NCBI GenBank assembly: GCA_941918925.1
Contig: OW799236.1
Location: forward strand, 13,801,474 to 13,865,473
DNA: 64,000 nucleotides
Reading direction: 5' to 3'
DNA from: Phyto melanocephala
Lineage: Eukaryota; Arthropoda; Insecta; Diptera; Rhinophoridae
The first letter of the stretch is position 1. Each line of letters opens with the position of its first letter. The notes below the pieces were generated by a model. It saw only the letters and a list, made by a program, of their open reading frames with translations, was not told the origin of the DNA and did not search any database. This document shows positions 1 to 12,514 of the stretch, piece by piece. The position numbers were made by a program, and so were the translations under genes.

Positions 1-704
1 TAGTTATCATTTTAAGCTACTTGCACTTGACCGATTTTTCTGAAACTTTGCACACATATCGAGCTGTCATGACTAAATAATTTCGTGATAAGAAAAGTGG
101 GCGGGGCCACGCCCCTAAAAAAGTTTTAATTTTGAGGTACTTTCACTGGACCGATTTTTCTGAAACTTTGCACAGATATTGAGCTGTCATGACCTTATAA
201 TTTCGTGATTAAAAAAGTGGGCGGGGCCACGCCCATAAAAAAATGTTATAATTTTGAGGTACTTCCACCAGACCGATTTTTCTGAAACTTTGCATACATG
301 TCGAGCTGTCATGACTAAATAATTTCGTGATTAGAAAAGTGGGCAGTGCCACGCCCATAAAAAAAGGTATCATTTTGAGGTACTTGCACTGGACCGATTA
401 TTCTGAAACTTTGCACACGTATTGGACTGTTATGACTTTACAATTTCATGGTTAGAAAAGTGGGCAGGGCCACGCCCATTAAAACAATTATAATTTTGAG
501 GTACTTGCACTGGTCCGATTCTTCTGAAACTTTGCACACATATTGAGCTGTTATGACTTTAGAATTTCGTGATTAGAAAAGTGGGCAATGCCACGCCCAT
601 AAAAAAATTATAATTTTTAGGCTTTTGCACTTGATATTCAATTAAAATTCAGAATGCATTTCGATTCAGTAAGGGGCGTAGCAACGTGCGCCGGGTTTGG
701 CTAG
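1..704 (+). mobile_element. Helitron-like element, 3' part, with ~120 bp tandem units
   Basis: Five head-to-tail units of about 120 bp carry a GTGGGCGGGGCCACGCCC-type block near 99, 219, 339, 459 and 579. The segment ends with a GC-rich hairpin and CTAG followed by a host T at 701-705, the classic Helitron 3' end. Inverted copies at 21674-22266 and 33757-34493 share the units and show the matching 5' end. The 5' end of this copy lies before the window. No Rep/helicase coding is seen, so it is non-autonomous. Confidence 0.75.
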
Positions 705-1153
705 TATAAAATAAATGTATGTAGATAGAAGTTGTATAGAATCTAATAAATAAAATTTGAATTGAAAAATTAAAAAGGAAAAAATGGAGGCTACGAAACC
801 AGGTTATTATAATCAAACACTGAAAACTACCGTTTATCAAGTCAAACATATATGTATGTATTCCACTATTCATTCATCATATTGAACTATATGTACATAC
901 ATATTTAGTAGCATATGTATGTATGTATGTGTTTTTATTATGATTCCTTTTACTTAAACTAAATGTGTTAGAGGTTTACAATGGCAACGCGTGGAGCAAA
1001 AGTAATGCAAGTACTTTCATTGTTATTGAATAAAAGAGAGCGACAATAAATTGTAGTGTTAATGGCATAAAAGAATTATTAAAAATTAAAATTGAATTGT
1101 GAAAGCAATAGCGCAAACTAAAGTGTCAAATACATTGTAATACAATAAAGGTA

Positions 1154-4100
1154 CACTCAGAAAAGAAACACTTTAAACTCACTTTAAATCCAGTACAAAG
1201 GACTTTAAAATTAAAAATGTTCATGTATGAAAACCAGCCGTATTGAAAAATATTTAATTTTAAAGTTTTCACTTTAAAATGTAAATTATTAACGTTAACA
1301 CTTTGAATATTAAAGTGAAAACTTTAAATTTTAATATGCGCATTCTCGAATTCAATTTAAACACTTTTGATTTTAAAGTTCACACTTTTAACCCAATTTA
1401 AAAATGTTTGTATTTAAATTAAAAGTTAACACATTCAATCTCAAATTAAAAGCGTTAGCTTTTATTTTAAGAGTAAAAACTTTTAAATGCAACTTAAAAG
1501 TGTTCACTATAAACTTTAAAGGAAACAGATTATTTTAATTGTTATTAATTCACATTTTTTTATTCAAACATACATATTTAAATTTATTTTATATTTATGA
1601 AATAACTTATTTATAACTCATTAATAATTCATTAAAATAAAATAATTTAATTTAAATTTAAAAAATAAATAAAAAATAAAAAATAAATAAATGTTATCCT
1701 ATCTTTTTTAATCTTGCATATGTCTTTCCATTGTTAATTTGGTGTAAATTCATAGGCAGGCTTGTGAAATGTGAAATGTTAATCAGTTTTAGGCAATTTT
1801 GTTTTATACCAGTCTCGTAAGATTGAAAATGTACATCAAATTTAATAATTTCAATAGGATAACATAGAACGTAAATAATTTAATTTTCATAAATAAAAAG
1901 TTTGATTTTATAGATACAAAAATTTATTTCATTCAGTAATGCTAAAAAATTATTTTGTTTATACTCGATTCCTTTATAATGTATTATAGTCGAAACAATG
2001 TATAGTCAATTTATTATAATAGTATTTACCGATAAGTTCTTTTATTTGTCTTGAGTAATCGCTAATTGTTGTTAACTGCAATACGAAGCTTTTATTAGCT
2101 ATCTTTTTTGTATTTCCATTTGCACTAAGTCTTGCTGAAGGCAGCAGAACTGAATTGAGAAGAATTGTAACAATGTAGTCTTGACAATCTGAAAAAAATG
2201 TTTATTGTTATTTTATTAATTTAACAAAAAGCTCATTGTTGTTACTCACCAATTTTTTTCGTCGTTTTTGCTTGGTTCAGAAGACCTATTGATTGCTGAT
2301 TCCATATGTTGACATCGTAGTAGTTCACTATCTTGGTTTTAAAATTTTTCCACTTTGTTTTTAAAAGATTATCTTTTTGTGGACAAATCAAATTGAAATC
2401 TAGATTAATCTGAAAAAAATATAAAAATTTGTATATCCTTGAGTTTTGTGTTAAAGTTCTTTTTAAATACCAGAAATGGTGCTCTGGAGTCTTTGGCCAC
2501 TCCAGCAAAAAATCAGAATTTGAGCGCTTTGCCAAATCCTTCTTCCGAAATGTAAATGTTTTTTGCCATTTGTCAATAACCTCATCGCAATTACTGGAAT
2601 CTTTTTGAAGCGAAGTTTTTAAACATAACGACAGCGTTTCGTCAACTTCAAAATTTTCTTCCACTAATGGATCACGTAAATCACTTGAAAGAGATCTTTC
2701 CGCAGGTGGACTACTCTTTCTAATCTTTGTCTTTAAGTTAAAATATTTGGAATAGAGCTTGTCTGATGGGTTTATTTTTCTTTGACGAGGAATGTAGTAA
2801 TAATCCTGAAAGAAATCAGTTTACAAAATGTTCTTTTTAATATATCGTTTTTAATAATACCTGGGACTTTTTTCCTTTGGAAAATGAACCAATTATTTCT
2901 TCCAAAATACTAGCAAAGTGTTCCGGTCTAAGTTTTGCCTTTGTTAACATGACATCTTCTAAAATTATTTTAATGAGGTCATCGCGTTGCTTATTCGTAA
3001 AACATTTTCTTTCCTCATAATATTGAATAAGTTGTTTTCCGGCTGAGTTATTCTTTAAAAATGTTGAAAGGAGCTACAATGCAGTGTATCATTAAATTTG
3101 ATAAAAAAATTTTCACTGTATATTATATTACCTGTGATCCAAATGCGTTTCTTATTGAATTATTTGAAGAACAAGGTGAATCTTTGTGACGGTTTTTTTC
3201 TAGCCACCCAACAACTTTCGAAGTCTGGCTCAAAGTTTCGTCTTCTATTTCAAACTGAAAAAATAAGCTTGCTAAACATTGCAAATAAGCTTCAAAATTA
3301 ATATTATATTTACCTTTGACTTGCGCCAGAAAAACAACTTTTCTTTAAACTCCGCTCGAAGACCAATATTTCTTACTGCTTCCGCAATGTCTTCTTTTGA
3401 TACAAATTTTAAGCTTCGAAAAGTTATTTCAGCATCTAAGGAATAACATTGCATAAGTGTTAATATTGCCTAAGAATTTTTACTTACTTTTTAGGTCAAG
3501 AAAAAGTGTTTCCAGATCAAACTCTTTTAGCAGATTAAGGAGATCCGTATCTTCCTCAACACACGTGTACGTTAAATCACCGTGCTCATTAATTTGGATA
3601 TCGTTTCCAAGAATTCGCAGCAAGTCACTTTCTTGTATTATTTTACCCTGACTGGTCATTCTTGTATCTTGTTCACACTTCTAAACTCACTTTACTATAA
3701 CAAAATCACACAAATGCCGCTTACGGTACAATTTAAAGTGGAACTTTTAAAATAAACTTAAACACTTTGAAAATAAAAAATTTTTACGTTACGTTTTAAA
3801 GTGTTCACGTTTAGTTCCAACAAGGACACTTTGAGTTTAAAAGTTAACACTTTTAATACAAAATGTACATTTTAAATGTCAAAGTGAACACTTTTAGTAA
3901 TAAACTGACGCTTTATATATTAAAGTGAAAACTTTAAAATTAAAGTTAACACTTTTAACTCAAAACTAAAACTTTCAGTATTAAAGTGAACACTTTAAAT
4001 TAGAAAGTGACACTTTAAATTAAAAAACTATACTTTGGTTTATAAAGTGAACACTTTAAATGTAAACGTTAACACTTTTTTGCAAATTGATCACTTTACA

Positions 4101-4466
4101 TTCTAAAGTTAACACTTTGAAAATAAACGTTTTAATTTTATTTTTTAAAGTTTACAAATTTTAAATTAAATGTATTCACTTTTAATGCGATTTTAAAAGT
4201 GATTACTTTATAAATAATATATTTTACTTTAAAATATAAAGTTTTTCGTTATAAAATAAAGTCAACATTTTTAAATTAAAGAATTTTACATTAAAAACAA
4301 AAATTTTAACTTTTAAATTAAGAGTGAACACTTTAAAAACTTAAAATTATCACTTTTAAAAAATATTTTTTTTTGTGCTCCCCATAAGAACCTATAGACT
4401 GAGGCACTTTAAATAAAACTTGAAAGTGTTCACATTTAATTTTAAAGCGCACTTTTTTTCTCAGTG
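1154..4466. mobile_element. CACTG-ended DNA transposon with subterminal repeat arrays and a cargo gene
   Basis: The left end reads CACTCAGAAAAG and the reverse of the right end reads CACTGAGAAAAA. TA flanks both sides (1152-1153 and 4467-4468), giving a 3313 bp unit. Positions 1154-1530 and 3690-4466 are packed with variants of AAAGTG, GTTAACACTTT and CACTTTAAA in both orientations, often as near-palindromes such as AAAGTGAACACTTT. A spliced gene lies between them on the minus strand. CACT-type ends, a 2 bp duplication and dense subterminal repeats recall the CACTA/EnSpm (CMC) group, where such repeats bind the element's own protein. That assignment is inference, because no transposase catalytic domain is visible. 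Confidence 0.75.
1880..3659 (-). CDS. SAM-like domain protein carried by the transposon (SAMD3-like), spliced
   Basis: Proposed exons, in coding order: 3488-3659, 3314-3435, 3132-3254, 2861-3073, 2250-2805, 2030-2188 and 1880-1941, about 470 residues. All junctions use GT/AG and keep frame. The start ATG at 3659 opens the first exon. Residues ~45-98 look like a SAM-type helical bundle (FVSKEDIAEAVRNIGL). Around residues 315-375 a W-P...DF...L pattern followed by KWKNF resembles the C-terminal half of the SAMD3-like proteins that are multicopy in fish and invertebrates; this is recognition from memory. A possible 61 bp intron at 2410-2470 has good signals but would break the frame, so I left it in. 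The TAA at 1880-1882 is followed in frame by 61 open codons with plausible conserved residues (YPIEIIKF), so this copy may carry a nonsense mutation. Its function is unknown; binding the flanking repeats is only a guess. Confidence 0.6.
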
Positions 4467-7310
4467 TATTCTTCACACGTCACCAATTTTAGTAAGTTGC
4501 AAAAATGCAAAACATTGTTTCAAACACAATAACAACCAATTTTTCAGTTTTGCATCACCTCTAACCTGGTGTGAAAATATTACTACATACAACATTTTTT
4601 ATTTATTTTTATCCAAAGTAAGCGTTCAATTCGTCGGCGTTTTAAGATCCTTAAAAGTAGGAAGCCGCTACTATTAGTATTTCGGCTTCGTTCACTGAAC
4701 ATTAAATACCTTTTAAGAAGTGAGATCAAAAAAATCCTAACACATGTTTGGCTTCTGAACTGTTTTGAGAGGCAGTATTTAAGATTTTTTTTTTTTTGGG
4801 TTCTAATTACCTTTAAAAAATATGTCAGGTTTTCTATTTAACGACAACCATGTTAATTAGGCCCATACCTAAACAAGAGCGTTGAGCGTCAAGCGTTGCA
4901 AATTTGCATGTATTTTGTTATTGTAACAAAAACAAAACACATGTAAAACTCCAACGCTCTTGTTTAGGTATGGGGGTTAGTTATGAGTTTAACCAAAATG
5001 TGTGACGCAAAAGAAGCGCTAAAATTATTAAGAATTTTCGAAAAAAAAAATTAAAATTGCTCCTAAAAAAAATTGGCCACAAAATTCAAGCTGTGTCTTC
5101 AAACTGTTTCTAATGTTATTAAACATTATCAGATTTTGAACATTGATAGGAAACCGTGTTCTTGGGAGGGTTAAGAAAACTGAAAGCATATTGAAAAAGA
5201 GTTTGAAACACATCTGGTAGAAAAGCAGCTCAGTGGTCTGTTTGGTGCGAAAAGTGAAAGTCTATGCCGGCTTTAAAACATACAAAGTTCAACAAGTTGC
5301 AGACTGAAATGCTGCAAAAAAAAAATTAGAAAATAGAACACCGAAATAAAAATCAAATTTTATACAAAAATATTCATGTAGTTAATGGACGACGAAACGC
5401 GTTCGGGTAAAAATTTGTATGCTCGGAAAAATAATACCCAAAAGCAAAAAAAAAAATTCCTAAAATATTTATCTTGGCTTTATGCAGTTGCTGCAAGTAA
5501 GCAAGTGGGCTCTATAAATACCGAATCTTTTTTTTATAAGAAATGTGTCAACATATTTTTTACCTGATTTGGCATCTTTTCAGTAGTACCAAAACACTTA
5601 GTCGAAAGTCACACACAACGAATTTAATTACCCATCTTTTTCCATATTTTCTTTTGAACTTGCTTTTATGTTCACACACCAAAATTTCTTTGGTGATTTT
5701 TCTGTTTTGTTTAGCTTTTATTTTCTTACAATTTGACATTTGTGCTTTAGCCGTAAATAGCAATAATAAAAATAAAAACATACATACAAAAATTGCTTCA
5801 AATAGCCGAGTACCGGCAATTATTTTCCCCTTTTTGTTCTCCTCGTCTAAAACTATAAAGAACATATATAAACTCAATAATTGCCCAAGTATAATCGTCG
5901 TGTGTGACCATAGTCTTATCTAGTTTTTGTACCAAGAGATGCCAATCCGCCATTTGTCTGAAGCTAAACCAACTGTATATGGGGATCTTGGGATAAGAGA
6001 ATTAGAGTGCACAAAAAAGAAAAATTTTAAAAAGAGTTGATCAAGCTGTTGCAACTTTAAGTTATATTTTTCTGTTATCTGTAATATAATATAAATTGAA
6101 TTACAAAAATAATCAAAACTTTATGATCAACCATTTTTAATTTTTTATAAGTTAAGATCTTGACGAGCTCACTTCTTAGTAAAAAAAAGGGGCTCACGTC
6201 AGCAAGAGTAAATTTACGCAATTCCTAATTTTCGCAAGAGTAGAACGGATGATGTGAATACCTTTTATATTTTAGAAGAGAAGTAAAAATTAAATAAACC
6301 AAGGAAATGGCGGTAAAGATATTATGGTGATGAAAAATTTAAAAATCATTTTGAATAAGTTCAAGCCCTTGAGTTTCACTTAAAACCTCTGAGAAACATA
6401 TTTAGTACACAGAGTATATAAGAGCGAATTTGCAAAGTCGTTGAAATAAACATGCCAAAGTCAAGGGTGCTTCAAAACGAAAACAATCTATAGGCGTTAA
6501 ATTATAAATACGAAGCATGTGATCGGGTCAAGAGCAATATACCACATACAATCGTGATGTAAATTTTAAATTTCTAATCCGTTTTGCTATACCAAAAGAG
6601 AACTCATACGTTTAGAGTAAAATTACGATTACATTCTAATTTATAATTTGCTCTTAGTTTTCTTACATTCGCTAGTTAAATTTTGTTCTGCTAAAACCTC
6701 ATATTTTCATCATTTATTCACTCCAGTTAAAGCATTAAAGTACCTGATTAACTGCAACGTTCTGGTTTCAAACAAATATAGACCAATAAATACAATAGTT
6801 CGTAAACCTGTACCATTTTTTGTACGTCATGATGTTTTAATAATGGCTGGCGGATGCTTATAGCCGAATTTGCGCGCTGTTAATTTGATTGTTACAGAAA
6901 GTAATGTCAGCAATTGAAAGTACATCGCCTTCAAAAAAATGGCTGGCCGTTTTTGCACTACACAACAAACTTCTTAAATAGTGAATTCAAGTTTCACTGC
7001 TTCATAGAAAAAGGACTGCAGGAAGAAAAAAAAATGATCTTCTGACAAAACTAGAAACAGGCCAGTTTTAATGAATCTGAACTAAAACAGTGTTATTAAA
7101 TTTTTTAATGAATTCTTCATGTGTGCTGTATAGATTAAAAACAAATAACTGTTATCAATTGCCTAATAACATGTCATTTCCGTTTATGCATACGCTAAAC
7201 GTATACGCTGTTTAATCACATGCATCGAACGTATGTACATTTGTACAGTCAATCAAATTAGTTAAGGTACACCATTTTTTTTAGAAATATTACATATAAT
7301 TAACATATTT
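4467..7310. other. Gene-free AT-rich stretch
   Basis: No coding region with splice sites or protein resemblance was seen. Open frames at 5543-5923 and on the opposite strand are low-complexity and unspliced. The only structure is the palindromic MITE at 4862-4974. Confidence 0.5.
4862..4974. repeat. Short palindromic MITE
   Basis: CCCATACCTAAACAAGAGCG at the left is matched by its inverted complement at the right end (CGCTCTTGTTTAGGTATGGG), around a ~65 bp AT-rich centre. This is a non-autonomous foldback of about 113 bp. No clear target duplication was found. Confidence 0.65.
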
Positions 7311-8570
7311 TTATATCCTTCACAGAGAGTGAAAGCGTATATGTATGTATATAAGTTTGCCATTCCGTGCGAAATTTCTACAATTTTCATGTTCAACCCC
7401 ATAAAGTATACATTTTCTGAAAGCTTATGAATAGGTGAGTCGATTGAGCATTGTCTATCTGTCCGTGTGATTATTAAAATAATTTTTTAAGCACCCCGAC
7501 ATCGCCAAAACCCATTTATGGTATTAAATTCTTAGAGCAGACCGGAAACAGATCGATATTAAAAATCAGCATAATCACTCTATTACTTTCCGAGATATAA
7601 GCTATGAAATACGACTGCCGCAGTTTATTTGTATTACAAATATTTAAACTTTCTAACCCTAGGATATTTTGTAGACACGCTTCTGACTACTTCTGTAGAT
7701 ATTGTATGCCTCTAGAAATATTCGGAAAAATTTTGAACAAATCGTCCATTAATCGGCAAAGTTATAGGAAAAATTTTTTTGAAAATATTTATATATTTTT
7801 TTAAATATATAAAATAATCAAGCTCCTATATAATTTTTGGAAACTTTTAAAAAACAAGTTATAAGCCGTGGTTGTAGATATTGGCTTGTGTTCTGTATTC
7901 CGAGCGAAATAAAATCACTTGGAATTTCCATAGCATTGTTTTAAACAATAACACTATAATGGCAATTCCGATTGATTTAATTTCACTCGGAATACAGAAC
8001 ACAGGTCATTATTTCCAATAAAAACTAACAAATTGATTGGAAACTAGATATAAGCACCAAAATACAACTGTATCGGTGTTTTTATATGTCACCGAGAGAG
8101 TCAATATGGCTATCAAAATAAAGAGCTTGACCAGTAAAATACAGTTAACTAAATAAATATAAAAATCCAATATGGCGTCCTAGACTAAATGGCGAATATA
8201 CAAGTCATATGCTGTAGTTACGGCTTTGTCCCTTTTTACCCCAACAATATTGGTATCAAATGAAAGCGCTTTACCAGTAGAAAACTTTAAACTATTAAAA
8301 AAGTGTAAATTAAAGAAGTCGTCTGAAACAAAATGGCGGAAGTTTTTTATTTTTTAACCCCTTCAATATGGGTAGCAAATGAAAGGGCTGAACTAGTAGA
8401 ATACTATTAACTGTGTAAAAATTAAAAATCAAAGAAGGGGTCGGAAATAATAAAGCAAATGGCGTATAATATGAAATCTGATATCTAGGCTAAGCTACGA
8501 TGTGGTCATTATACCAATGTACATTATGGTGATAATACAGATTTGGCACGGCCGAAAATAGCTACTTATT
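7311..8570 (+). repeat. Family A interspersed repeat (CGGCACGGCCG-ended), copy 1
   Basis: It starts with a TATACCCTTCAC-like 5' block and a CATTCCGTGCGAAATTTCTAC block. It then has internal modules with ATATGGCG / AAATGGCG words repeated two to three times, and ends at GGCACGGCCGAAAATAGCTAC. The same order occurs at 53815-54812 and, in another subtype, at 33271-34865 and 45505-46254. No coding is seen. A palindromic MITE is nested at 7887-8003. Confidence 0.65.
7887..8003. repeat. Palindromic MITE nested in family A repeat
   Basis: TGTGTTCTGTATTCCGAGCG at the left is complemented by CACTCGGAATACAGAACACA at the right. The arms run roughly 50 bp around ATTGTTTTAAACAATAACAC. A related copy lies at 23691-23803 in the lyase intron. 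Confidence 0.65.
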
Positions 8571-11500
8571 TTAAATTAAATTGATTCCAACTCTATATAT
8601 TTCTTTAAATTGAATGTTCCCTAATTTATAGACAATAAAAATATTGAAGTACAATTAATTATTTGTTTTAAAAATTATGTATTCTATCGGTTTGTTTTCC
8701 AAATTCTATGTGTACGTAAACTTTTTTGGCTCACTGTATGTGTATACATATGTATATACATATATGTACGTATGTAAGATCATCTAATGAATTTTGCATT
8801 GATATAGGTGGGGAAAAAATTTATTATATTTAAAACTCTTTTTGCGTTGAAGGTTTAGGAAATTTTCTTATTATCAGTCTTAAATTAAAGATTTCTAACA
8901 GTTAACAGTTAGTTTCTTAAAAAAAAAATCGCTGTTGTTTAATTCAACTGGTAGCGTATCTCCTACTTTAGTTAGAAAGCATCACTGTTGGTAGCGAATT
9001 TCGGGGTGAAAAAGTAAAGACGAATCGACGCATTCATTGAAATAAAGCCATTTTAATTTAAACATGTCATGAAAATATCCAAGTGTTCTAAGAGATTCCT
9101 AAATGTATTTTGGGCAATTTACTTTAAATTCCAAAAAAAAACCTTCAACCATACCATTAAAATTATTATAATCTGATAACAAACACACAAACTCTACAGT
9201 GTTTTAAAAGTCACAATCTGATGTTCTAGAATATTTTCAAACGTAGCTCTTTAAATAATAAAATTCTCAGAAATATAAATGTATTAGAAATTCCATTTTA
9301 TAAAAAGAAGGGAAAAAATAACTTGTTGCATACACATGTCTATACCAATGACGTCATATGGGTTATGAATTTCAGATACATACGTCTGGTGCAAACATAC
9401 ATTCATACATAGGAATGTATGTATGTTATCGTAATTTATTTATTTCAATTGCATTTGCGTATAACGGATAACGAAAAAATAAATAAAAAAATATAGAATT
9501 AAGTGTAATATAAAATGGGATATAGTAACTTTTGAATACAGCAAACTGCGTCATGAAGAAAAATTTAAAAAAAATGTACGTTAAAAACTCTAACCCCCAT
9601 AATCATAACCAATTGTTATATTTATTATTGGCTTACAAAACAATAGTTCAAGAGTAAAAATAATATTTTTTCTTAAGGTTTGAGATTTGAATGGAAAATT
9701 AATACAGAATTTGTGTACACCCTTCAATCTTCAATATTGTATAGTATAGTACCTACTTATAAAATGATGGATCCGCTTTATCTGGGGGGGTGGGCATTTA
9801 AGTAGGCATGTCACGTTGATTTTTTTAGTGATGAAAAGAATTTGGAAATTTCAACATACATCTTTGTAAAATACCTATTAAGTATAAGCTCAATACGGCT
9901 AGTTGGCTTAAAAGTGGGCGTGTCATGTTAGTTTTCTGTTAATGTGATTACATCATAAAAATAAAACAACATTTTTGACATTTAATTTTTTCAAATTTTT
10001 GCATTGCACCAACCAGAATGGTCCAATTTGCGGCAATGTTTGTGGAAAATAGAGCTTTGCATTGCAATATTTGTCGCTCGTTAAAAATAGTTTAATCTAA
10101 AGAGTGTGCTAGAAAACACTTACGTGTACGTATAAATTCATTAAACATTAAAACAGTGGCATATTACTCCATATTTAAAAATGTATACAGTTTTTTTGGA
10201 TATCCTCCCATAAAAGATTTTATGATTGCTTCTGTTACTTTTTTGGACAAGTTGTTCCACTCAGGCTAACATTTCCTAGAATATCTTTCCCGCGTTCTTC
10301 AATTATTTTTTCTACAACAGCTCAACACCTTTACACTGGCCGAAGTTCTGAAGACAGACAGACAGACAGACAGACGAAGACAGTTGGGTTAATTTGCCTC
10401 CTTTGGTACAAAATTTAAATTATCGTTTGAATAATTAACATAAAGTATTAAAAATAAATAATTTAATTTCCATCTAAGGTCCTTGATCCGTATTTTCATA
10501 ATACCGAATCAGGGACCGAATTATGGCATTCGAACGTGATCGAAATTGTAAAATTCTTATTAGAATCTCTATACCTAAAGCACAACGAACTCGATCGTTC
10601 GAGTAAAATTTCGATCGTGATCGAATGCCGTGATTCGGCCCCAGATGTTGTTTTAACTGCTTAATACGAGTATATAATTATATAGTGAACTCGCAATAAC
10701 GTGAACTAATTTTTACCAAGGCAGTTTACATTTACGAGTTTGTTCACGTTATCGAGTACCTAAATTTAAAACAAAAATTACCCTATTTAGTATAAAAAAT
10801 TATATATTAATAAGAAAAAATGCTAAACACTATTTTAAATTAATTATTTTATTAATTTTTAATAACAAAACATAAAATGCAATATGTATATTCGTTCACT
10901 TTGCATTCGATAAATAACAAAAAAATAATATAAAATAAAGGATACAAGAAATTCAAGTTTAATTAACAAAAAAATAAACCAAAACTAACAGGTAAATTTT
11001 TTTTGATTGGATAATTAAGAATCAGTTAAATAAAGTTTAAAGGAAAAAATCAGTCATTTTTTTTGGTAAGTTTTTTGTTTTGCCACCTTTAAAAGAGCTT
11101 TTTCTTTAAGGTTTCTCAGCACTCTAATGTCACTTTGGTCTACCATCTCGTTTTCAGCCCACCTACGTAGCAATGTCAAAGAGCAACTAACAGGTCAACG
11201 CATACATAAATGAAAAAAAACGTTTAATCGTATGTAAACAAACAAGTAACATGTAATTCGGTGATTTCCCAATTTAAAAACAGATTAAAAAACAATAAAT
11301 AAAAAGTATTCACGTTTTAGAGCTTTCAGATTTTGTTCACGTTTTAGAGTACTCTGTGGAAAAATGAATTTGTTCACGTTTCTGAGACGTTCACACTTTC
11401 GAGTGTTCACGTTTTCGCGAGTGCACTGTATGTTTTTCGTGCCTGATGTCACAAATGAATTAACTGTTTTGGCAAATCTTGGCCCGTAGGTTGTAAAATA

Positions 11501-11594
11501 TCCAGCCAGTATATAAGTTTCATCATCCAACACACAACAGGTTTATTTTTTTTATAAAATTTTACGTAAAGTTTTCTCTCATTCTCTCTATGTA
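8571..11594. other. Gene-free stretch with degraded repeats
   Basis: No gene was recognised. 9750-9960 contains GGGCGTGTCA-type words like those in the arms of the 46435-49049 element, so it is probably a decayed relative. A (GACA)n run lies near 10354-10373, and a palindromic MITE at 10512-10642. Confidence 0.45.
10512..10642. repeat. Palindromic MITE with GGGnCCGAAT ends
   Basis: GGGACCGAATTATGGCATTC at the left pairs with GAATGCCGTGATTCGGCCCC at the right. The inverted arms extend about 36 bp through GATCGAAATT. A half copy appears near 38718-38766 in the Tsp29Fa intron. Confidence 0.65.
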
Positions 11595-12514
11595 AAGGGT
11601 GTTTTTTTAAGCCCGATAGAACTTGAAATTGTAAAAAATAACACAAAAAATTAAATTGTAATCAAAAATTTTTTTTATTCGAAAGATCAATACGTGACAT
11701 TAACATTTGAAAATGATTTCGGGCATATGGGCACCGCGGCTGTTCTTGACGAAGCGCATTCTGGACGTCCAATTTTGGGATACTTTTTCGAGCACTGCTG
11801 GCCGTATGTCACGAATAACACGAACAATGCTGGCCTCCAAGGCGTCAATTGTTGCTGGTTTATCAGCATAAACCAGTGACTTCACGTAGCCCCACAGGAA
11901 ATAATCGAGAGGTGTCAAATCGCACGACCTTGGAGGCCAATTGACAGGTCCATTTCTCGAAATCAACTTATCGCCAAATTTTGATTTCAATAAGTCGATG
12001 GTTGCGTTCGCCGTATGGCACGTAGCGCCATCCTGTTAAAACCACATCTCCTCCGGATCAATGTCATCCATATTTTCAAACAAAAAGTCATTGATCATGG
12101 TGCGGTAACGATCTCCATTGACCGTAACGCGAGCTCCGGCCTCATTTTTGAAGAAATAACGTCCGATGATGCCACCAGCGTGAAAACCGCACCAAACGGT
12201 GCATTTTTCTGGATGTAATGGAGTCTGTAGGGTCTCTTGTGGATTGGTCTCGCTCCATATGCGGCAATTTTGCCTTTTAACAAACCCGTTAAGCCAAAAA
12301 TGCGCCTCATCGCTGAACACAATTTTGCGATAAAATTGGACGTCCAGAATGCGCTTCGTCAAGAACAGCCGCGGTGCCCATATGCCCGAAATCATTTTCA
12401 AATGTTAATGTCACGTATTGATCTTTCGAATAAAAAAAAAATTTTGATTACAATTTAATTTTTTGTGTTATTTTTTACAATTTAAAGTTCTATCGGGCTT
12501 AAAAAAACACCCTT
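11595..12514 (-). mobile_element. Mariner-like element, rearranged, flanked by TA
   Basis: The ends AAGGGTGTTTTTTTAAGC are exact inverted repeats, with TA at 11593-11594 and 12515-12516. The two ends are nearly identical over about 183 bp (11595-11776 against 12332-12514), far longer than normal mariner ends. Both arms contain the last codons of the transposase, so the 5' end has been replaced by an inverted copy of the 3' end. Confidence 0.8.
11700..12401 (-). pseudogene. Mariner transposase fragment (DD41D-type spacing), one internal stop
   Basis: The readable protein contains FSDEAHFWLNG (first catalytic Asp), QDGATCHTA (second) and WPPRSCDLTPLDYFLWGY (third). There are 41 residues between the second and third Asp, which fits the rosa-type DD41D group rather than DD34D. 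A TAA at 12036-12038 replaces the Gln codon expected just before QDGATCHTA; otherwise the frame is open to the C terminus. The N-terminal DNA-binding half is missing, and the apparent first ~20 residues come from the inverted 3' arm read in a new frame. It is not functional as it stands. The near-perfect arms suggest a recent origin. Confidence 0.8.

Noticed and set aside
1..704. CRISPR-like array, from regular ~120 bp units
   Set aside because: The units are tandem repeats with no distinct spacers and belong to a Helitron in a eukaryotic genome.
1154..1530. Satellite DNA
   Set aside because: The words vary in orientation and spacing, and they are confined by transposon ends with a matching array at the other end.
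5543..5923. 126-codon frame and an overlapping 105-codon frame on the other strand
   Set aside because: Both are low-complexity, lack splice sites or a recognisable domain, and overlap each other. A chance origin is more likely.
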